A DNA stretch of 64,000 bases from Ancylobacter vacuolatus (GTDB lineage: Bacteria; Pseudomonadota; Alphaproteobacteria; Rhizobiales; Xanthobacteraceae). The notes beneath the pieces are model-generated. The model was not told the origin of the DNA. It did not search any database and worked only from the letters and a program-made list of their open reading frames with translations. The stretch spans positions 496,001-560,000 of the forward strand of contig NZ_JAUSUH010000003.1 of assembly GCF_030813595.1 (NCBI RefSeq), given 5' to 3'. Position 1 is the first letter of the stretch. Each line of letters starts with the position of its first letter. Below, in pieces: positions 45,132 through 54,043 of this stretch. The position numbers and the translations under genes are program-made.

Positions 45132-45455
45132 TCAGCCGTCATTGGCGGAAGAGAGCTGCTCGGCCGGGATATAGCCGCCCTGCTGGCGGATGCGCAGGCC
45201 CGGCCCACCGCCAGTGCTCGCCTGGCCGGGCGCGAGCAACTCAACGCCGGCCTCCTCCAGCGCCCGCAGCACCCGCCCCGCCTCGCCGGGGTCGAAATCG
45301 TCCAACGTCTCGCCGCCGCGCTCGAAGGCCTCCAGCCAGGTGGGCGTCACCCGGGCCTTCGCGGCCAGTTCGGCGGCACTCCAGCCCAGCAGGGCGCGCG
45401 CGGCCCGGCATTGGCCGGCGGAAAGGGCGAGGCTGGCGGGAAGGGTTTCGGGCAT
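45132..45455 (-). CDS. Small XRE-like helix-turn-helix protein
   Basis: 107 residues from the ATG at 45455. The N-terminal half is a lambda-repressor-type helix-turn-helix (SAGQCRAARALLGWSAAELA, VTPTWLEAFERGGETL), with the usual VLRALEEAGVELL ending. Such single-domain proteins are DNA-binding regulators, often of neighbouring genes. It ends convergent with the alcohol dehydrogenase and follows ptsN by about 100 bases. Confidence 0.8.
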   Translation of the reverse strand: MPETLPASLALSAGQCRAARALLGWSAAELAAKARVTPTWLEAFERGGETLDDFDPGEAGRVLRALEEAGVELLAPGQASTGGGPGLRIRQQGGYIPAEQLSSANDG

Positions 45456-45556
45456 GGCACGGCTCCTGACGTCTGACCCTGCTGAGGTAGGGCGCCGGGC
45501 GGGGAAAGTCATCACCTGCCCGCTTCTTGTCTGGTGCAGGCCGCCCTGCCGGCGCT

Positions 45557-46021
45557 TTACGCCGCGTCGGTGGCCGGCGCGCCGGTCAGAAGGGTGTGGA
45601 TCGCCTGCGCATCGCGGCAATGGCGCAGCTTGCGGGCGGTCTCGGGGTCGCGCAGCAGCCGTGCCACCCGCGCCAGCGCCTTGAGGTGATCGGCCCCCGC
45701 CGCCTCCGGCGCCAGCAGCAGGAAGATGAGGTCGACCGGCTCGCCGTCCAGCGCCTCGAAATCGATCGGCCGGTCCAGCCGGGCGAACATGCCGAACAGC
45801 TTGTCCATCTTCGCCAGCTTGCCGTGCGGAATGGCGATGCCATTGCCGACGCCGGTGGAGCCGAGGCGCTCGCGCTGGTTCAGCGTCTCGAAGATCTCAC
45901 GCTCGTCCCGCTTCAGCAGCGCCGCCGCATGGGCGGAAAGCTCCTGCAGGGCCTGTTTCTTGCTGCCGACCTTGAGAGTCGGAAACACCGCGGACGGTGC
46001 CAGAATGTCGTTCAGAGCCAT
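45557..46021 (-). CDS. ptsN: PTS IIA-like nitrogen regulatory protein PtsN
   Basis: 154 residues. EIIA-Ntr fold with the phosphorylated His66 in GVGNGIAIPHGKLAKM and the family start LNDILAPSAVFPTL. It receives phosphate from the PtsP/NPr system and regulates nitrogen, potassium and envelope functions. It lies downstream of hpf and rpoN, the standard rpoN-hpf-ptsN order. Confidence 0.95.
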   Translation of the reverse strand: MALNDILAPSAVFPTLKVGSKKQALQELSAHAAALLKRDEREIFETLNQRERLGSTGVGNGIAIPHGKLAKMDKLFGMFARLDRPIDFEALDGEPVDLIFLLLAPEAAGADHLKALARVARLLRDPETARKLRHCRDAQAIHTLLTGAPATDAA

Positions 46022-46112
46022 GAGACGATCCGCGGCGTGGCGATCCGGGTCGGGGCGAGATGAAGCGCGCGAACCGCTCCAGCGGCCGCGCGCTTCCCAT
46101 GAGGCAGGGTGA

Positions 46113-46718
46113 TCAATGGATTTCTTCCGCCAGGGCGCTGGCCGGCGGGTCCACCCAGCCGACATGACCGTCCGCGCGCCGGTAGACGACGTTGATGCGG
46201 CCATGGCCGGCATGGCGGAACACCAGGGCGGTGGCGCCGGTAAAGTCCAGTTCGAGAACCGCGTTGCTCACCGAAAGGCGCGGCAGGTTGGTCGTCGCCT
46301 CGGCGACCACGGTCGGGCACCAGCCCTCGCTGGGCTCGGCTTCCTCGTGGTCGGGCGCCGAGAACACGGTGATCGGAACCGTCTCGCCTCTCGGAGCGGG
46401 CTCGCTGGCGCCCTCGCCATTGCCGGCGCGACGCTTGACCCGGCTCTTGTAGCGCCGCAGCCGCGTTTCGATCCGCTCCACGGCGGCATCGGCGCTGGCA
46501 TAAGGGTCCTGCGCGTCCGCATGGGCCTGCAACACCGTCCCGCTATCGAGATGCAGCGCGCAGTCCGCGCGATAGCCGGAGCCCTCGCGGGCCACGGTGA
46601 CGTGGCCGGACCAGCCACCGTCGAAGTACTTGTCCATCGCCCCGGCGACGCGATCGGAAACGCGCTGCCTGAGAGCTTCGCCCACGTCGAGATTTTTACC
46701 TGAAACCCGCAGCGGCAT
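46113..46718 (-). CDS. hpf: Long-form ribosome hibernation promoting factor
   Basis: 201 residues from the ATG at 46718. N-terminal HPF domain (MPLRVSGKNLDVGEALRQRV, ERIETRLRRYKSRVKRR), a linker of about 50 residues, and the C-terminal dimerisation domain (SVSNAVLELDFTGATALVFR, RINVVYRRADGHVGWVDPP). The long form dimerises inactive ribosomes. Between rpoN and ptsN. Confidence 0.93.
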   Translation of the reverse strand: MPLRVSGKNLDVGEALRQRVSDRVAGAMDKYFDGGWSGHVTVAREGSGYRADCALHLDSGTVLQAHADAQDPYASADAAVERIETRLRRYKSRVKRRAGNGEGASEPAPRGETVPITVFSAPDHEEAEPSEGWCPTVVAEATTNLPRLSVSNAVLELDFTGATALVFRHAGHGRINVVYRRADGHVGWVDPPASALAEEIH

Positions 46719-46922
46719 CGTGACTAGTCCCTCTGCTGGGGCGGGTCGAGAAGCGTTCGCGAAACCGCCCCTCGCCCTGCCCGAACCCCCTACATGCCCG
46801 GCCGGTGCCACTAAGAGGTAGGAGCCGCGAAGGAAAGTGTCAACGAGGGGCAGTGGACAGCGTGTGTGAAGCTTGTGTGAAGCTGCTGCGAAAGCTGCCC
46901 GGCGTCCTTCGCGCCCGCCTGT

Positions 46923-48539
46923 TCAGCCGGCGGCGGCCGCCGCCTGCTTCTCGCGCCGGCGCTGCACGGAGGAGGGAATCCGCATCGCCTCGCGATATTT
47001 CGCCACGGTGCGGCGGGCAATGTCGATGCCCGCCTCGCGCAGGCGCTGCACCAGCGTGTCGTCGGAAAGCACGTCATCGGGGCTCTCCGCCTCGATCATC
47101 TGCTTGATGCGGAAGCGCACCGATTCCGCCGAATGCGCCTCCCCGCCATCCGAGGACGAAATAGAAGACGAGAAGAAATATTTCATCTCGAAGATTCCGC
47201 GCGGCGTCGCCATGTATTTGTTGGACGTCACGCGCGAGACGGTGGATTCATGCATGCCGATGGCGTCGGCCACCATGCGCAGGTTCAGCGGCCGCAGATG
47301 CTGCACGCCGAGCGACAGAAAGGCGTCCTGCTGACGTACGATCTCCGTCGCCACCTTCAGGATGGTACGGGCGCGCTGGTCGAGCGAGCGGGTGAGCCAG
47401 GTCGCCGTCTGCATGCAATCGGAGAGGAAGGCCTTTTCGCGCTCGTTGCGGGTGATCTTCTGCACCCGGGCATAATAGGCCTGGTTGACCAGCACCCGCG
47501 GCAGGGTCTCGGAATTGAGCTCCACCAGCCAGTTGTCGGTGGCGCCGCGCACGAAGACATCCGGCACCACCGGCTGGATGATTCCCGAGCCGAAGGCGAG
47601 GCCCGGCTTGGGGTTCAGCCGGCGGATCTCGCCGACCATCTCGGCCAGATCCTCGTCGTCGACGCCGCACACCCGCTTCAGCGTGGTGAATTCGCGCCGG
47701 GCCAGCAATTCAAGATGGGCGAGCAAGGCCGCCATGCAGGGGTCGTAGCGGTTGCGCTCGCGCAGCTGGATGGCGAGGCACTCCGCCAGCGAGCGCGCGC
47801 CGATGCCGGGCGGATCGAAGGTCTGGACCACGGCCAGCACCTTTTCCACCGTCGCCGGCGGGGCGCCGAGCCGCTCGGCGACGCCGGCGACGTCGGCGGA
47901 AAGGTAGCCGGCCTCGTCGATCAGGTCGATGAGGTTGAGGCCGATGAGGCGCTCGACCGGATCACTGACCGCCAGCACAAGCTGGGCTTCGAGGTGGTCG
48001 GCCAGCGAGATTTCGGCCGAGACGAAAGCTTCGAGATTGTAGCCCTCGCCATCCTGGCCGCCGCCACCCGCACCGGTCCATTCGGAATAGGCCGGCGCCT
48101 CGCTGCTGGGCATGGGGGCGACCGGCTCGCGGCCGGCATCGTCGGGAAAGACGTTCTCCATGCTGGTGTCGAGCCGGTCCTCGATGGCGCTGCGGCTGGT
48201 ATCGAGCCGCTCTTCCAGCCAGTCGGACACCCGCTCGTCGCGGCCGTCGCGCTCGTCCCGCATGTCGCGTTCGCCCGCGGCCTCCGCCCTTGGGTCGAGA
48301 TCGGCATCGCTGGTGCGCTCACGGACGCCGCCGGCCTCGCCCTCGCCCTCACCCGTGCCGGCACGCTCGCCCTCGGGCTCCGCCTGGCGTTCCAGCAGCG
48401 GGTTGCGCTCCAGTTCCGCCTCGACATACGCCACCAGATCGAGATTGGAGAGCTGCAGCAGCTTGATCGCCTGCATCAGCTGCGGCGTCATCACCAGCGA
48501 CTGGGTCTGGCGGAATTCGAGACGCGGACCTAGCGACAT
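46923..48539 (-). CDS. rpoN: RNA polymerase sigma-54 factor
   Basis: 538 residues from the ATG at 48539, which has GGAGAG at a suitable distance; a GTG three codons earlier sits too close to that site. Region I MSLGPRLEFRQTQSLVMTPQ with LMQAIKLLQLSNLDL, an acidic region II at about 50-130, the core-binding region, a helix-turn-helix (LRMVADAIGMHESTVSRVTS) and the RpoN box ARRTVAKYRE near the end. It directs nitrogen and other enhancer-dependent promoters. Confidence 0.96.
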   Translation of the reverse strand: MSLGPRLEFRQTQSLVMTPQLMQAIKLLQLSNLDLVAYVEAELERNPLLERQAEPEGERAGTGEGEGEAGGVRERTSDADLDPRAEAAGERDMRDERDGRDERVSDWLEERLDTSRSAIEDRLDTSMENVFPDDAGREPVAPMPSSEAPAYSEWTGAGGGGQDGEGYNLEAFVSAEISLADHLEAQLVLAVSDPVERLIGLNLIDLIDEAGYLSADVAGVAERLGAPPATVEKVLAVVQTFDPPGIGARSLAECLAIQLRERNRYDPCMAALLAHLELLARREFTTLKRVCGVDDEDLAEMVGEIRRLNPKPGLAFGSGIIQPVVPDVFVRGATDNWLVELNSETLPRVLVNQAYYARVQKITRNEREKAFLSDCMQTATWLTRSLDQRARTILKVATEIVRQQDAFLSLGVQHLRPLNLRMVADAIGMHESTVSRVTSNKYMATPRGIFEMKYFFSSSISSSDGGEAHSAESVRFRIKQMIEAESPDDVLSDDTLVQRLREAGIDIARRTVAKYREAMRIPSSVQRRREKQAAAAAG

Positions 48540-48593
48540 GGCGCGCACTCTCCACGGGCGGCGGCAAAAGCGGTGGGCGGGATGCGGTCCATG

Positions 48594-49595
48594 CTACAGA
48601 CGGAACTCCTCGCCGAGATAGAGGCGACGGACTTCCTCGCTCGCCACGATTTCCTCGGGCGAGCCTTCCATCAGCACGGAACCGGAATGGATGATGTAGG
48701 CGCGGTCGATGAGGCCCAGCGTCTCGCGCACATTGTGGTCGGTGATCAGAACGCCGATGCCGCGCTCGGTGAGCTGGCGCACCAGCGCCTGGATGTCGCC
48801 GACCGCGATCGGGTCAATGCCGGCGAAAGGCTCGTCCAGCAGCATGAATGTGGGGCGCGAGGCCAGCGCGCGGGCGATTTCCACCCGCCGCCGCTCGCCG
48901 CCGGAAAGAGCGATGGAGGGCGATTTGCGCACATGGGTGACGCGGAATTCTTCCAGCAGTTCGTTGAGCTGGCGCTCCCGCTCGCGGCGGTTCGGCTCCA
49001 CCACCTCCAGCACGGCGCGAATGTTGTTCTCCACCGACAGGCCGCGAAAGATCGACGCTTCCTGTGGCAGGTAGCCGACGCCGAGGCGGGCGCGGCGGTA
49101 CATCGGCAGGTGGGTCACGTCGTGACCGTCCAGCTCGATGCGGCCGGCATCGGCCTTCACGAGGCCGGTGATCATGTAGAAGATGGTGGTCTTGCCGGCG
49201 CCGTTCGGCCCCAGCAGGCCCACCGCCTCGCCGCGTCGCACATGCAGGCTCGCCCCACGCACCACCTGTCGGCCGCCATAGCTCTTGGCGAGGCCGACCG
49301 CGTTGAGCATGCGCTGTTCGCCCACCGTCGGCTCGGGCGTGCGGAACGCCGTCACGGCAGGCGGGGCCGGCGCGCGGCCCGTCTCGGCCGCGTGGGCGGA
49401 ACCCGGCGCCTCACGCGGCGCGCGCAGATCCGCCGCCAGCGCCGCTTCAAAATCGGCCTGGAAACGGGCCTCGATTTCGTCGGCGCCGGGCGCCGCCTCG
49501 TCATGGTCGCTGAAACCGCGGGCCGGCGCGGACGCTGACCCGGAACGTTGTGACGCTGCCTTGCCGCGTCCGACGATCGTCGAGAAAAGTCCCAC
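48594..49595 (-). CDS. lptB: LPS export ABC transporter ATPase LptB with N-terminal extension
   Basis: 333 residues from the GTG at 49595 (GGAGG seven bases upstream). The first 95 residues are a low-complexity Ala/Arg extension not seen in E. coli LptB. The ATPase follows with Walker A GPNGAGKTT, Q loop YLPQEASIFRGLSV, signature LSGGERRRVEIARAL, Walker B FMLLDEPFAGIDP and switch LITDHNVRETL. It powers LPS transport with LptFG, whose genes are not here. It lies between lptA and rpoN. Confidence 0.92.
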   Translation of the reverse strand: MGLFSTIVGRGKAASQRSGSASAPARGFSDHDEAAPGADEIEARFQADFEAALAADLRAPREAPGSAHAAETGRAPAPPAVTAFRTPEPTVGEQRMLNAVGLAKSYGGRQVVRGASLHVRRGEAVGLLGPNGAGKTTIFYMITGLVKADAGRIELDGHDVTHLPMYRRARLGVGYLPQEASIFRGLSVENNIRAVLEVVEPNRRERERQLNELLEEFRVTHVRKSPSIALSGGERRRVEIARALASRPTFMLLDEPFAGIDPIAVGDIQALVRQLTERGIGVLITDHNVRETLGLIDRAYIIHSGSVLMEGSPEEIVASEEVRRLYLGEEFRL

Positions 49596-49816
49596 GCGCA
49601 CCCTCCGTGGTGAGATCACCACCCGGAAGGTGATAAACGTTCAGCGCGCCGCTGGCAAATCGGGATGCAAGAAGCGGGCCGAAATGCGGGCAGAGTCAGG
49701 CTGAACCCGGAAACGGGTGTTTGCATACCCATGAAACCCGAACGGTTCCTCGCCGCGCTCCGGCGTCCGCGCAAGGGCGCAACGCCAAGCGTCAAGGGCG
49801 CGCGCCCCCGCGAAGG

Positions 49817-50506
49817 TTACGGCGCCGGCTTCGGCTTGGCCGCCGGGGCGGCCGGCTTGGCGCCGGGCAGGCCACCGCCATTGCCCATGCTGTTGGGCAC
49901 GATCAGGCTCTCAATGCGGCCGCCATCGAAGCGCGACAGGCCGCTGGTCAGGTCGACGGTCAGCTTCTTGCCGCGAATGACGTTCGGCCCGGAGGTGAGC
50001 ACGACGGGGTTGCCGGTGAGGGTGATGGTGTTCGCCTTGGTCTCGAACACCCCCTGGTCGCCGGTGGCGGTCTGCTCCTTGGTGGTCACGACCACGGAGC
50101 CGTTGATTTCCAGCCGGCGGATGGCGGAGGAGTTGATCGGGCTGCCCGCGGCCAGCGCGTCGCTGGAAGGCGCGGCCGCCTCCTTGCCGCCCGCCTCCTT
50201 GCCGCCCGCCTCCTTGCCGCCCGCTTCCTTGCCGTCATAGAAAACCACCAGCTCCTTACAGCGCATGGTGGTGTCGCCCTGCTGCACCACCACATTGCCG
50301 CTGAACACCGCCTGCTTCTCCTGGTCGCGCACTTCCAGGCTGTTGGCGTTGATCCGGATCGGTGCGTCGCGATTCGCCGCGAAGCCCTGAAGGGCGTTTG
50401 GCACGTTCTTGCCTTGGGCCAGGGCCGCAGTCGCCAGCGGGCCGAGGCACGCGGCAGCGAGAAGGGCGGCGAGGCCGGCACGGGTGAAAGCGTGGGGCAT
50501 GTTCAT
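49817..50506 (-). CDS. lptA: LPS transport periplasmic protein LptA
   Basis: 229 residues. Signal peptide (FTRAGLAALLAAACLGPLAT to LAQ) and the OstA beta-jellyroll (NANSLEVRDQEKQAVFSGNV, KTNTITLTGNPVVL-like block). An insertion of tandem GGKEA units at about residues 93-112 breaks the domain; it is coded by a 15-base DNA repeat at 50178-50234. The tail is Pro/Ala/Lys-rich. It forms the periplasmic bridge that carries LPS from LptC. Confidence 0.88.
   Translation of the reverse strand: MNMPHAFTRAGLAALLAAACLGPLATAALAQGKNVPNALQGFAANRDAPIRINANSLEVRDQEKQAVFSGNVVVQQGDTTMRCKELVVFYDGKEAGGKEAGGKEAGGKEAAAPSSDALAAGSPINSSAIRRLEINGSVVVTTKEQTATGDQGVFETKANTITLTGNPVVLTSGPNVIRGKKLTVDLTSGLSRFDGGRIESLIVPNSMGNGGGLPGAKPAAPAAKPKPAP
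50178..50234. repeat. 15-base tandem repeat within lptA
   Basis: The unit GCCTCCTTGCCGCCC appears three times exactly (50178, 50193, 50208) and once in diverged, cut form from 50223. It codes the GGKEA repeats. In-frame copy changes would alter the length of a flexible loop without a frameshift. Confidence 0.85.
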
Positions 50507-50553
50507 GCCGACATGTCTAGCCGCCCCGCGCCGACGGTTCAATGAGGACCGCG

Positions 50554-51381
50554 TCACGGAGTCGTGCCATGGGCGCTCGCCTCGGGCGCGGGCGCGGCGG
50601 TCGGTGCAGGTGCGGCGGCGCCTTGCCCGCCGCCTTGCCCGCCTTTGGCCGCCGCCTCTTCCGGAGCCGGCATCTTGAAGTCCAGCTGCACATTGCCCAC
50701 CAGCAGCGCGCGCGAATCCTTCTGCGACACTTCCAGCGTATCGGCGGTCAGCTTGCCGTCGAGGTAGGTCAGCTCGACCGGGCTGTTCGAGACCATCTTG
50801 CCGCCCTTGATGTCGATCGCGGCCTCCTTCAGCCGCCCGCCATAGCCGGAGGACGTATCGAAGGTCACGCCGCCATCCAGGGTGAGATTCTCGGTCTTGG
50901 TATCGTAGCTGCCGCCGATGGCGCTGAGGTTGGCCCAGCCCTTGTCCGCCAGTTCAAGCTTAGCCTCGATCTTGTCGAGCGTGATGAGGTTGGGCTGCGT
51001 CAGGTCCTGCGAGGCGGCGAAGGCGGAAACATTGTAGCCGCGATTATCGGCGGTGAAGCCGTGCAGGCGGGGAAACTCCATCTTCACCTGCGTGCCCGAC
51101 AGTGACACCCGCCCGAGATCGAAGGGCAGGTCGACGGCGAGGGTGAAGGGATCGAGATAATTGATCGCCAGCGTGGCGCCGAGCGCCAGCACCACGCCGA
51201 GCGGCAGGGCGACGCGAAGGAATCGCACCCGGCGGCTGTGGCGCCGCGCATTCTTGAACAGCTGAGCCTGCGAGGGACCACGAGAGGCGCCATAGGCGGG
51301 GGCGTGCGCCGACCCGCGGCGCCCTTCCGGCTCGCTCGCTTTCGCGCCCCGCGGAACGGGGGGTTCGACATGCTTGTTCAT
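50554..51381 (-). CDS. lptC: LPS export protein LptC
   Basis: 275 residues from the ATG at 51381. Cytoplasmic tail of about 50 residues, one membrane helix (LRVALPLGVVLALGATLAIN), then the periplasmic jellyroll typical of LptC (VSLSGTQVKMEFPRLHGFTA, NSPVELTYLDGKLTADTLEV) and a Pro/Ala-rich tail. It accepts LPS from LptBFG and passes it to LptA, encoded 47 bases downstream. Confidence 0.9.
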   Translation of the reverse strand: MNKHVEPPVPRGAKASEPEGRRGSAHAPAYGASRGPSQAQLFKNARRHSRRVRFLRVALPLGVVLALGATLAINYLDPFTLAVDLPFDLGRVSLSGTQVKMEFPRLHGFTADNRGYNVSAFAASQDLTQPNLITLDKIEAKLELADKGWANLSAIGGSYDTKTENLTLDGGVTFDTSSGYGGRLKEAAIDIKGGKMVSNSPVELTYLDGKLTADTLEVSQKDSRALLVGNVQLDFKMPAPEEAAAKGGQGGGQGAAAPAPTAAPAPEASAHGTTP

Positions 51382-51524
51382 GCGCGACGGTTTATCCCCG
51401 GCTGACGGCCACCCTCCGCAACCCTGGCCGCCGCTCAAGATGGCGGCTTCCGGCCAAAGGCGCAAGCCGGAGCGGCGACCGTTACCCACTCGCCCGAGAA
51501 GCCGGCGATTGTCAGGCAGCGCGC

Positions 51525-52157
51525 TCACATATGCGCGAAAATGTCCTCGTCCGGCCATCCCGCGAGGTCGAGCCGGGCGCGGGTGGGCAGGAATTCGAAG
51601 CAGGCCTGCGCCAGCTCGCCGCGTCCCTCACGCGCCAGCATGGCGGCGAGCCGCGCCTGCAGGGCGTGCAGATGCAGCACATCGGAGGCGGCATATTGCA
51701 GCTGCGCGTCGCTCAGTTCCTCAGCCGCCCAGTCGGAGCTCTGCTGCTGCTTGGAAAGATCGATGCCGAGCAGTTCGCGCACCAGCTCCTTCAGCCCATG
51801 CCGGTCGGTATAGGTGCGGGTCAGCCGCGAGGCGATCTTGGTGCACCACACCGGCGAGACGGTGAGATCGAAGGTCTTGCCGAGCACCGCCACATCGAAG
51901 CGGGCATAGTGGAACAGCTTCACGCTGCGGGGGTCGGTGAGCAGGCTTTCCAGGTTCGGCGCGCTGCCCGGCCCCGCCCCGGCAGGAATTTGCACCACAT
52001 CGGCGGTGCCGTCGCCCGGGGACAGCTGCACCACGCACAGCCGGTCGCGGTGCGGCTTGAGGCCGAGCGTTTCGGTGTCGATGGCGATGAAGGGGGCCTT
52101 GTCGGGGGTATAGCGGGCGAGATCGACAAGATCGCCGCGATGCAGGCGGATGCTCAT
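51525..52157 (-). CDS. rnd: Ribonuclease D-type 3'-5' exonuclease
   Basis: 210 residues, only the exonuclease domain and no HRDC domains, a short form common in alphaproteobacteria. DEDDy residues: Asp and Glu in FIAIDTETLGL, Asp in FHYARFDVAVL, and Tyr with Asp in YAASDVLHLHAL. It trims stable RNA 3' ends. It precedes the lptC gene on the same strand, an order seen across the class. Confidence 0.92.
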   Translation of the reverse strand: MSIRLHRGDLVDLARYTPDKAPFIAIDTETLGLKPHRDRLCVVQLSPGDGTADVVQIPAGAGPGSAPNLESLLTDPRSVKLFHYARFDVAVLGKTFDLTVSPVWCTKIASRLTRTYTDRHGLKELVRELLGIDLSKQQQSSDWAAEELSDAQLQYAASDVLHLHALQARLAAMLAREGRGELAQACFEFLPTRARLDLAGWPDEDIFAHM

Positions 52158-52245
52158 GGGAACCGTGGGTTTTAAAAGGTTTGCGCTGCTTACCACCACC
52201 TGCCCCGGCGCGGCAACCGCGCAGGCTGTGTCGGCCGGCGGCGGC

Positions 52246-53202
52246 TCAGGCCAGCAGCGCGTCGGCAAGGAGGCCGGCGAGCAGGATCAGCCCGGCGTCG
52301 CGGTTGGAACGGAACAGGCGCAGGCACAGCGCGCGGTCGTCAATGTCGAGCCGCCACAGCTGCGTGCAGAGCTGCACGGTAAAGATGCCGAGCCCGCCCC
52401 AGGCCAGCGGCCCGGCACCGGCACTCGCCAGCGCAAGGCCGAACAGCACCACCGCCGCGCCATAAAGCCCGGCCAGCCATTTGCTTGTATCGCCGGCAAA
52501 CAGCAGGGCCGAGGATTTCACCCCGACAATCGCGTCGTCCTCGCGGTCCTGATGGGCATAGATGGTGTCATAGCCCACCACCCACAGCACCGCGCCGGCA
52601 TAGAGCAGCAGGGCGGGCGCCGGCAGCGCCTGCAGCAGCACAGCGAAACCCATCAGCGCGCCCCAGGAGAAGGCAAGGCCGAGCACGAGCTGGGGGATCC
52701 AGATCACCCGCTTCATCAGCGGATAGACCACCACCAGCCCGAGCGAGGAAAGCGCCACCCCGATGGCGAATCCGGGCAGGCAGAGCAGCACCACCAGCCC
52801 CACCAGGCACTGAAGGGCGAGAAAGAGCACGGCCCCGGTCAGCGTCACCTGCCCGGACGGCAGCGGGCGCGAGCGGGTGCGCTCCACCCGCCCGTCAATG
52901 TCGCGATCGAGAATGTCGTTCCAGGTGCAGCCGGCGCCGCGCATCGCCACCGCGCCGAGGGCGAACAGCCCCGCCCAGGCCGCCGCCTGCCCATAGGCGG
53001 CAACGCCGCTTTCCGCCTGCACCCGCAAGGCGAGCGCCAGCGACCACCAGCAGGGAATCAGCAGGAGCCAGCTGCCGATCGGCCGATCGGCGCGGGCGAG
53101 ACGAAGAAAGGGGCGCAGCGCGGCGGGGGCGTAGCGGTCGACCCAATTGCCGGCGGAATCGGCCGGAGCCGGCGCGACGGGAGACGGCGCGGCGGTGGTC
53201 AT
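52246..53202 (-). CDS. ubiA: 4-Hydroxybenzoate polyprenyltransferase
   Basis: 318 residues with about eight membrane helices. The two Asp-rich motifs that bind the prenyl diphosphate are present: NDILDRDIDGRVERTRSRPL and YDTIYAHQDREDD. It attaches the polyprenyl chain to 4-hydroxybenzoate in ubiquinone synthesis. The opening IGSWLLLIPCWWSLAL matches UbiA rather than haem-O or chlorophyll synthases. Confidence 0.93.
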   Translation of the reverse strand: MTTAAPSPVAPAPADSAGNWVDRYAPAALRPFLRLARADRPIGSWLLLIPCWWSLALALRVQAESGVAAYGQAAAWAGLFALGAVAMRGAGCTWNDILDRDIDGRVERTRSRPLPSGQVTLTGAVLFLALQCLVGLVVLLCLPGFAIGVALSSLGLVVVYPLMKRVIWIPQLVLGLAFSWGALMGFAVLLQALPAPALLLYAGAVLWVVGYDTIYAHQDREDDAIVGVKSSALLFAGDTSKWLAGLYGAAVVLFGLALASAGAGPLAWGGLGIFTVQLCTQLWRLDIDDRALCLRLFRSNRDAGLILLAGLLADALLA

Positions 53203-53206
53203 GGTT

Positions 53207-53929
53207 TCAGCGCAGCGCGTCGCCACCGAGCGTGTCGAACACACCGCCCGGAGGAGCCTCCATGGTCGGCAGCCCGGTCGACAGGCCGAGGCCCGCCGAT
53301 ACCGAGCCCTGGGGCGGCGGGCCGCCGGGACCGCCGCCGCCGCCGCTCTCCTGCATCTTGGCCACCTCGCAGACGCGGTTGCGCGTGGTGTTCACCGAAG
53401 CGACGTTCTCCTTGAACTTCACCAGGATATCGTCCGGCACGCCGCACTTGGCCTTGTTAGTGTTGAGGAAGGAATAGAAAGCCTGCTGCGCGTTGGCGAA
53501 ACTGCGGAACATCGGGCACAGCTCGCTCGGCGGAAGCTTCTTCTTCGTGGCTCCCTGGAGGGCGCCGCCGCGCGTTTCGAGTTCCTCGCGCAGCTTGGCG
53601 ACCTGGCTCTGGCAATTGGCCGCGTCCGGATTCGCCTGCTGCGGCGCGCTCACGCCTGGGGCCGCTCCAAGACCGGGCGAATAGCCCGGGGCGGCACCCG
53701 GGGCGAATCCCGGCGCCGGTTGGCCAGCCGGCAGTTCCGCCTGCGGCGCCGGTGCGATCGTTACCGCGCCCGAGGAGGTGCCATCGGTCGAGCCGCCGGG
53801 GGCGCCGATCCATTGCGCGCCGGCCGGAAGTGTGCCCAGGAGGCCGACAAGCGCGAGGCCCGCCAGGGTCGCCAGCGCGGAGCCCGCCCGTAGGCGCATC
53901 GGGTGACTGTTCAAAGGCCAATCTCTCAT
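53207..53929 (-). CDS. Exported hypothetical protein with cysteines
   Basis: 240 residues from the ATG at 53929; a TTG at 53962 and an ATG at 53899 are also in frame and none has a good ribosome site. Signal peptide (AGSALATLAGLALVGLLGTL to GAQ), a Pro/Gly/Ala-rich stretch to about residue 110, then a conserved-looking core with four Cys (ANCQSQVAKLREELE, LPPSELCPMFRSFANAQQAF, NKAKCGVPDDILVKFKENVA, RNRVCEVAKMQE), probably two disulphides, and a Gly/Pro-rich tail. No known function. Confidence 0.7.
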   Translation of the reverse strand: MRDWPLNSHPMRLRAGSALATLAGLALVGLLGTLPAGAQWIGAPGGSTDGTSSGAVTIAPAPQAELPAGQPAPGFAPGAAPGYSPGLGAAPGVSAPQQANPDAANCQSQVAKLREELETRGGALQGATKKKLPPSELCPMFRSFANAQQAFYSFLNTNKAKCGVPDDILVKFKENVASVNTTRNRVCEVAKMQESGGGGGPGGPPPQGSVSAGLGLSTGLPTMEAPPGGVFDTLGGDALR

Positions 53930-54043
53930 CAGGAGGTCGATCGGTGCCGTGTCATTGACCAAGCGTGATACAGAGGCATGAAAGATTGGGCAACATCACG
54001 GCGCACGCGATATTGCCTGCAAATTCCGGACAAAAATCGACCC

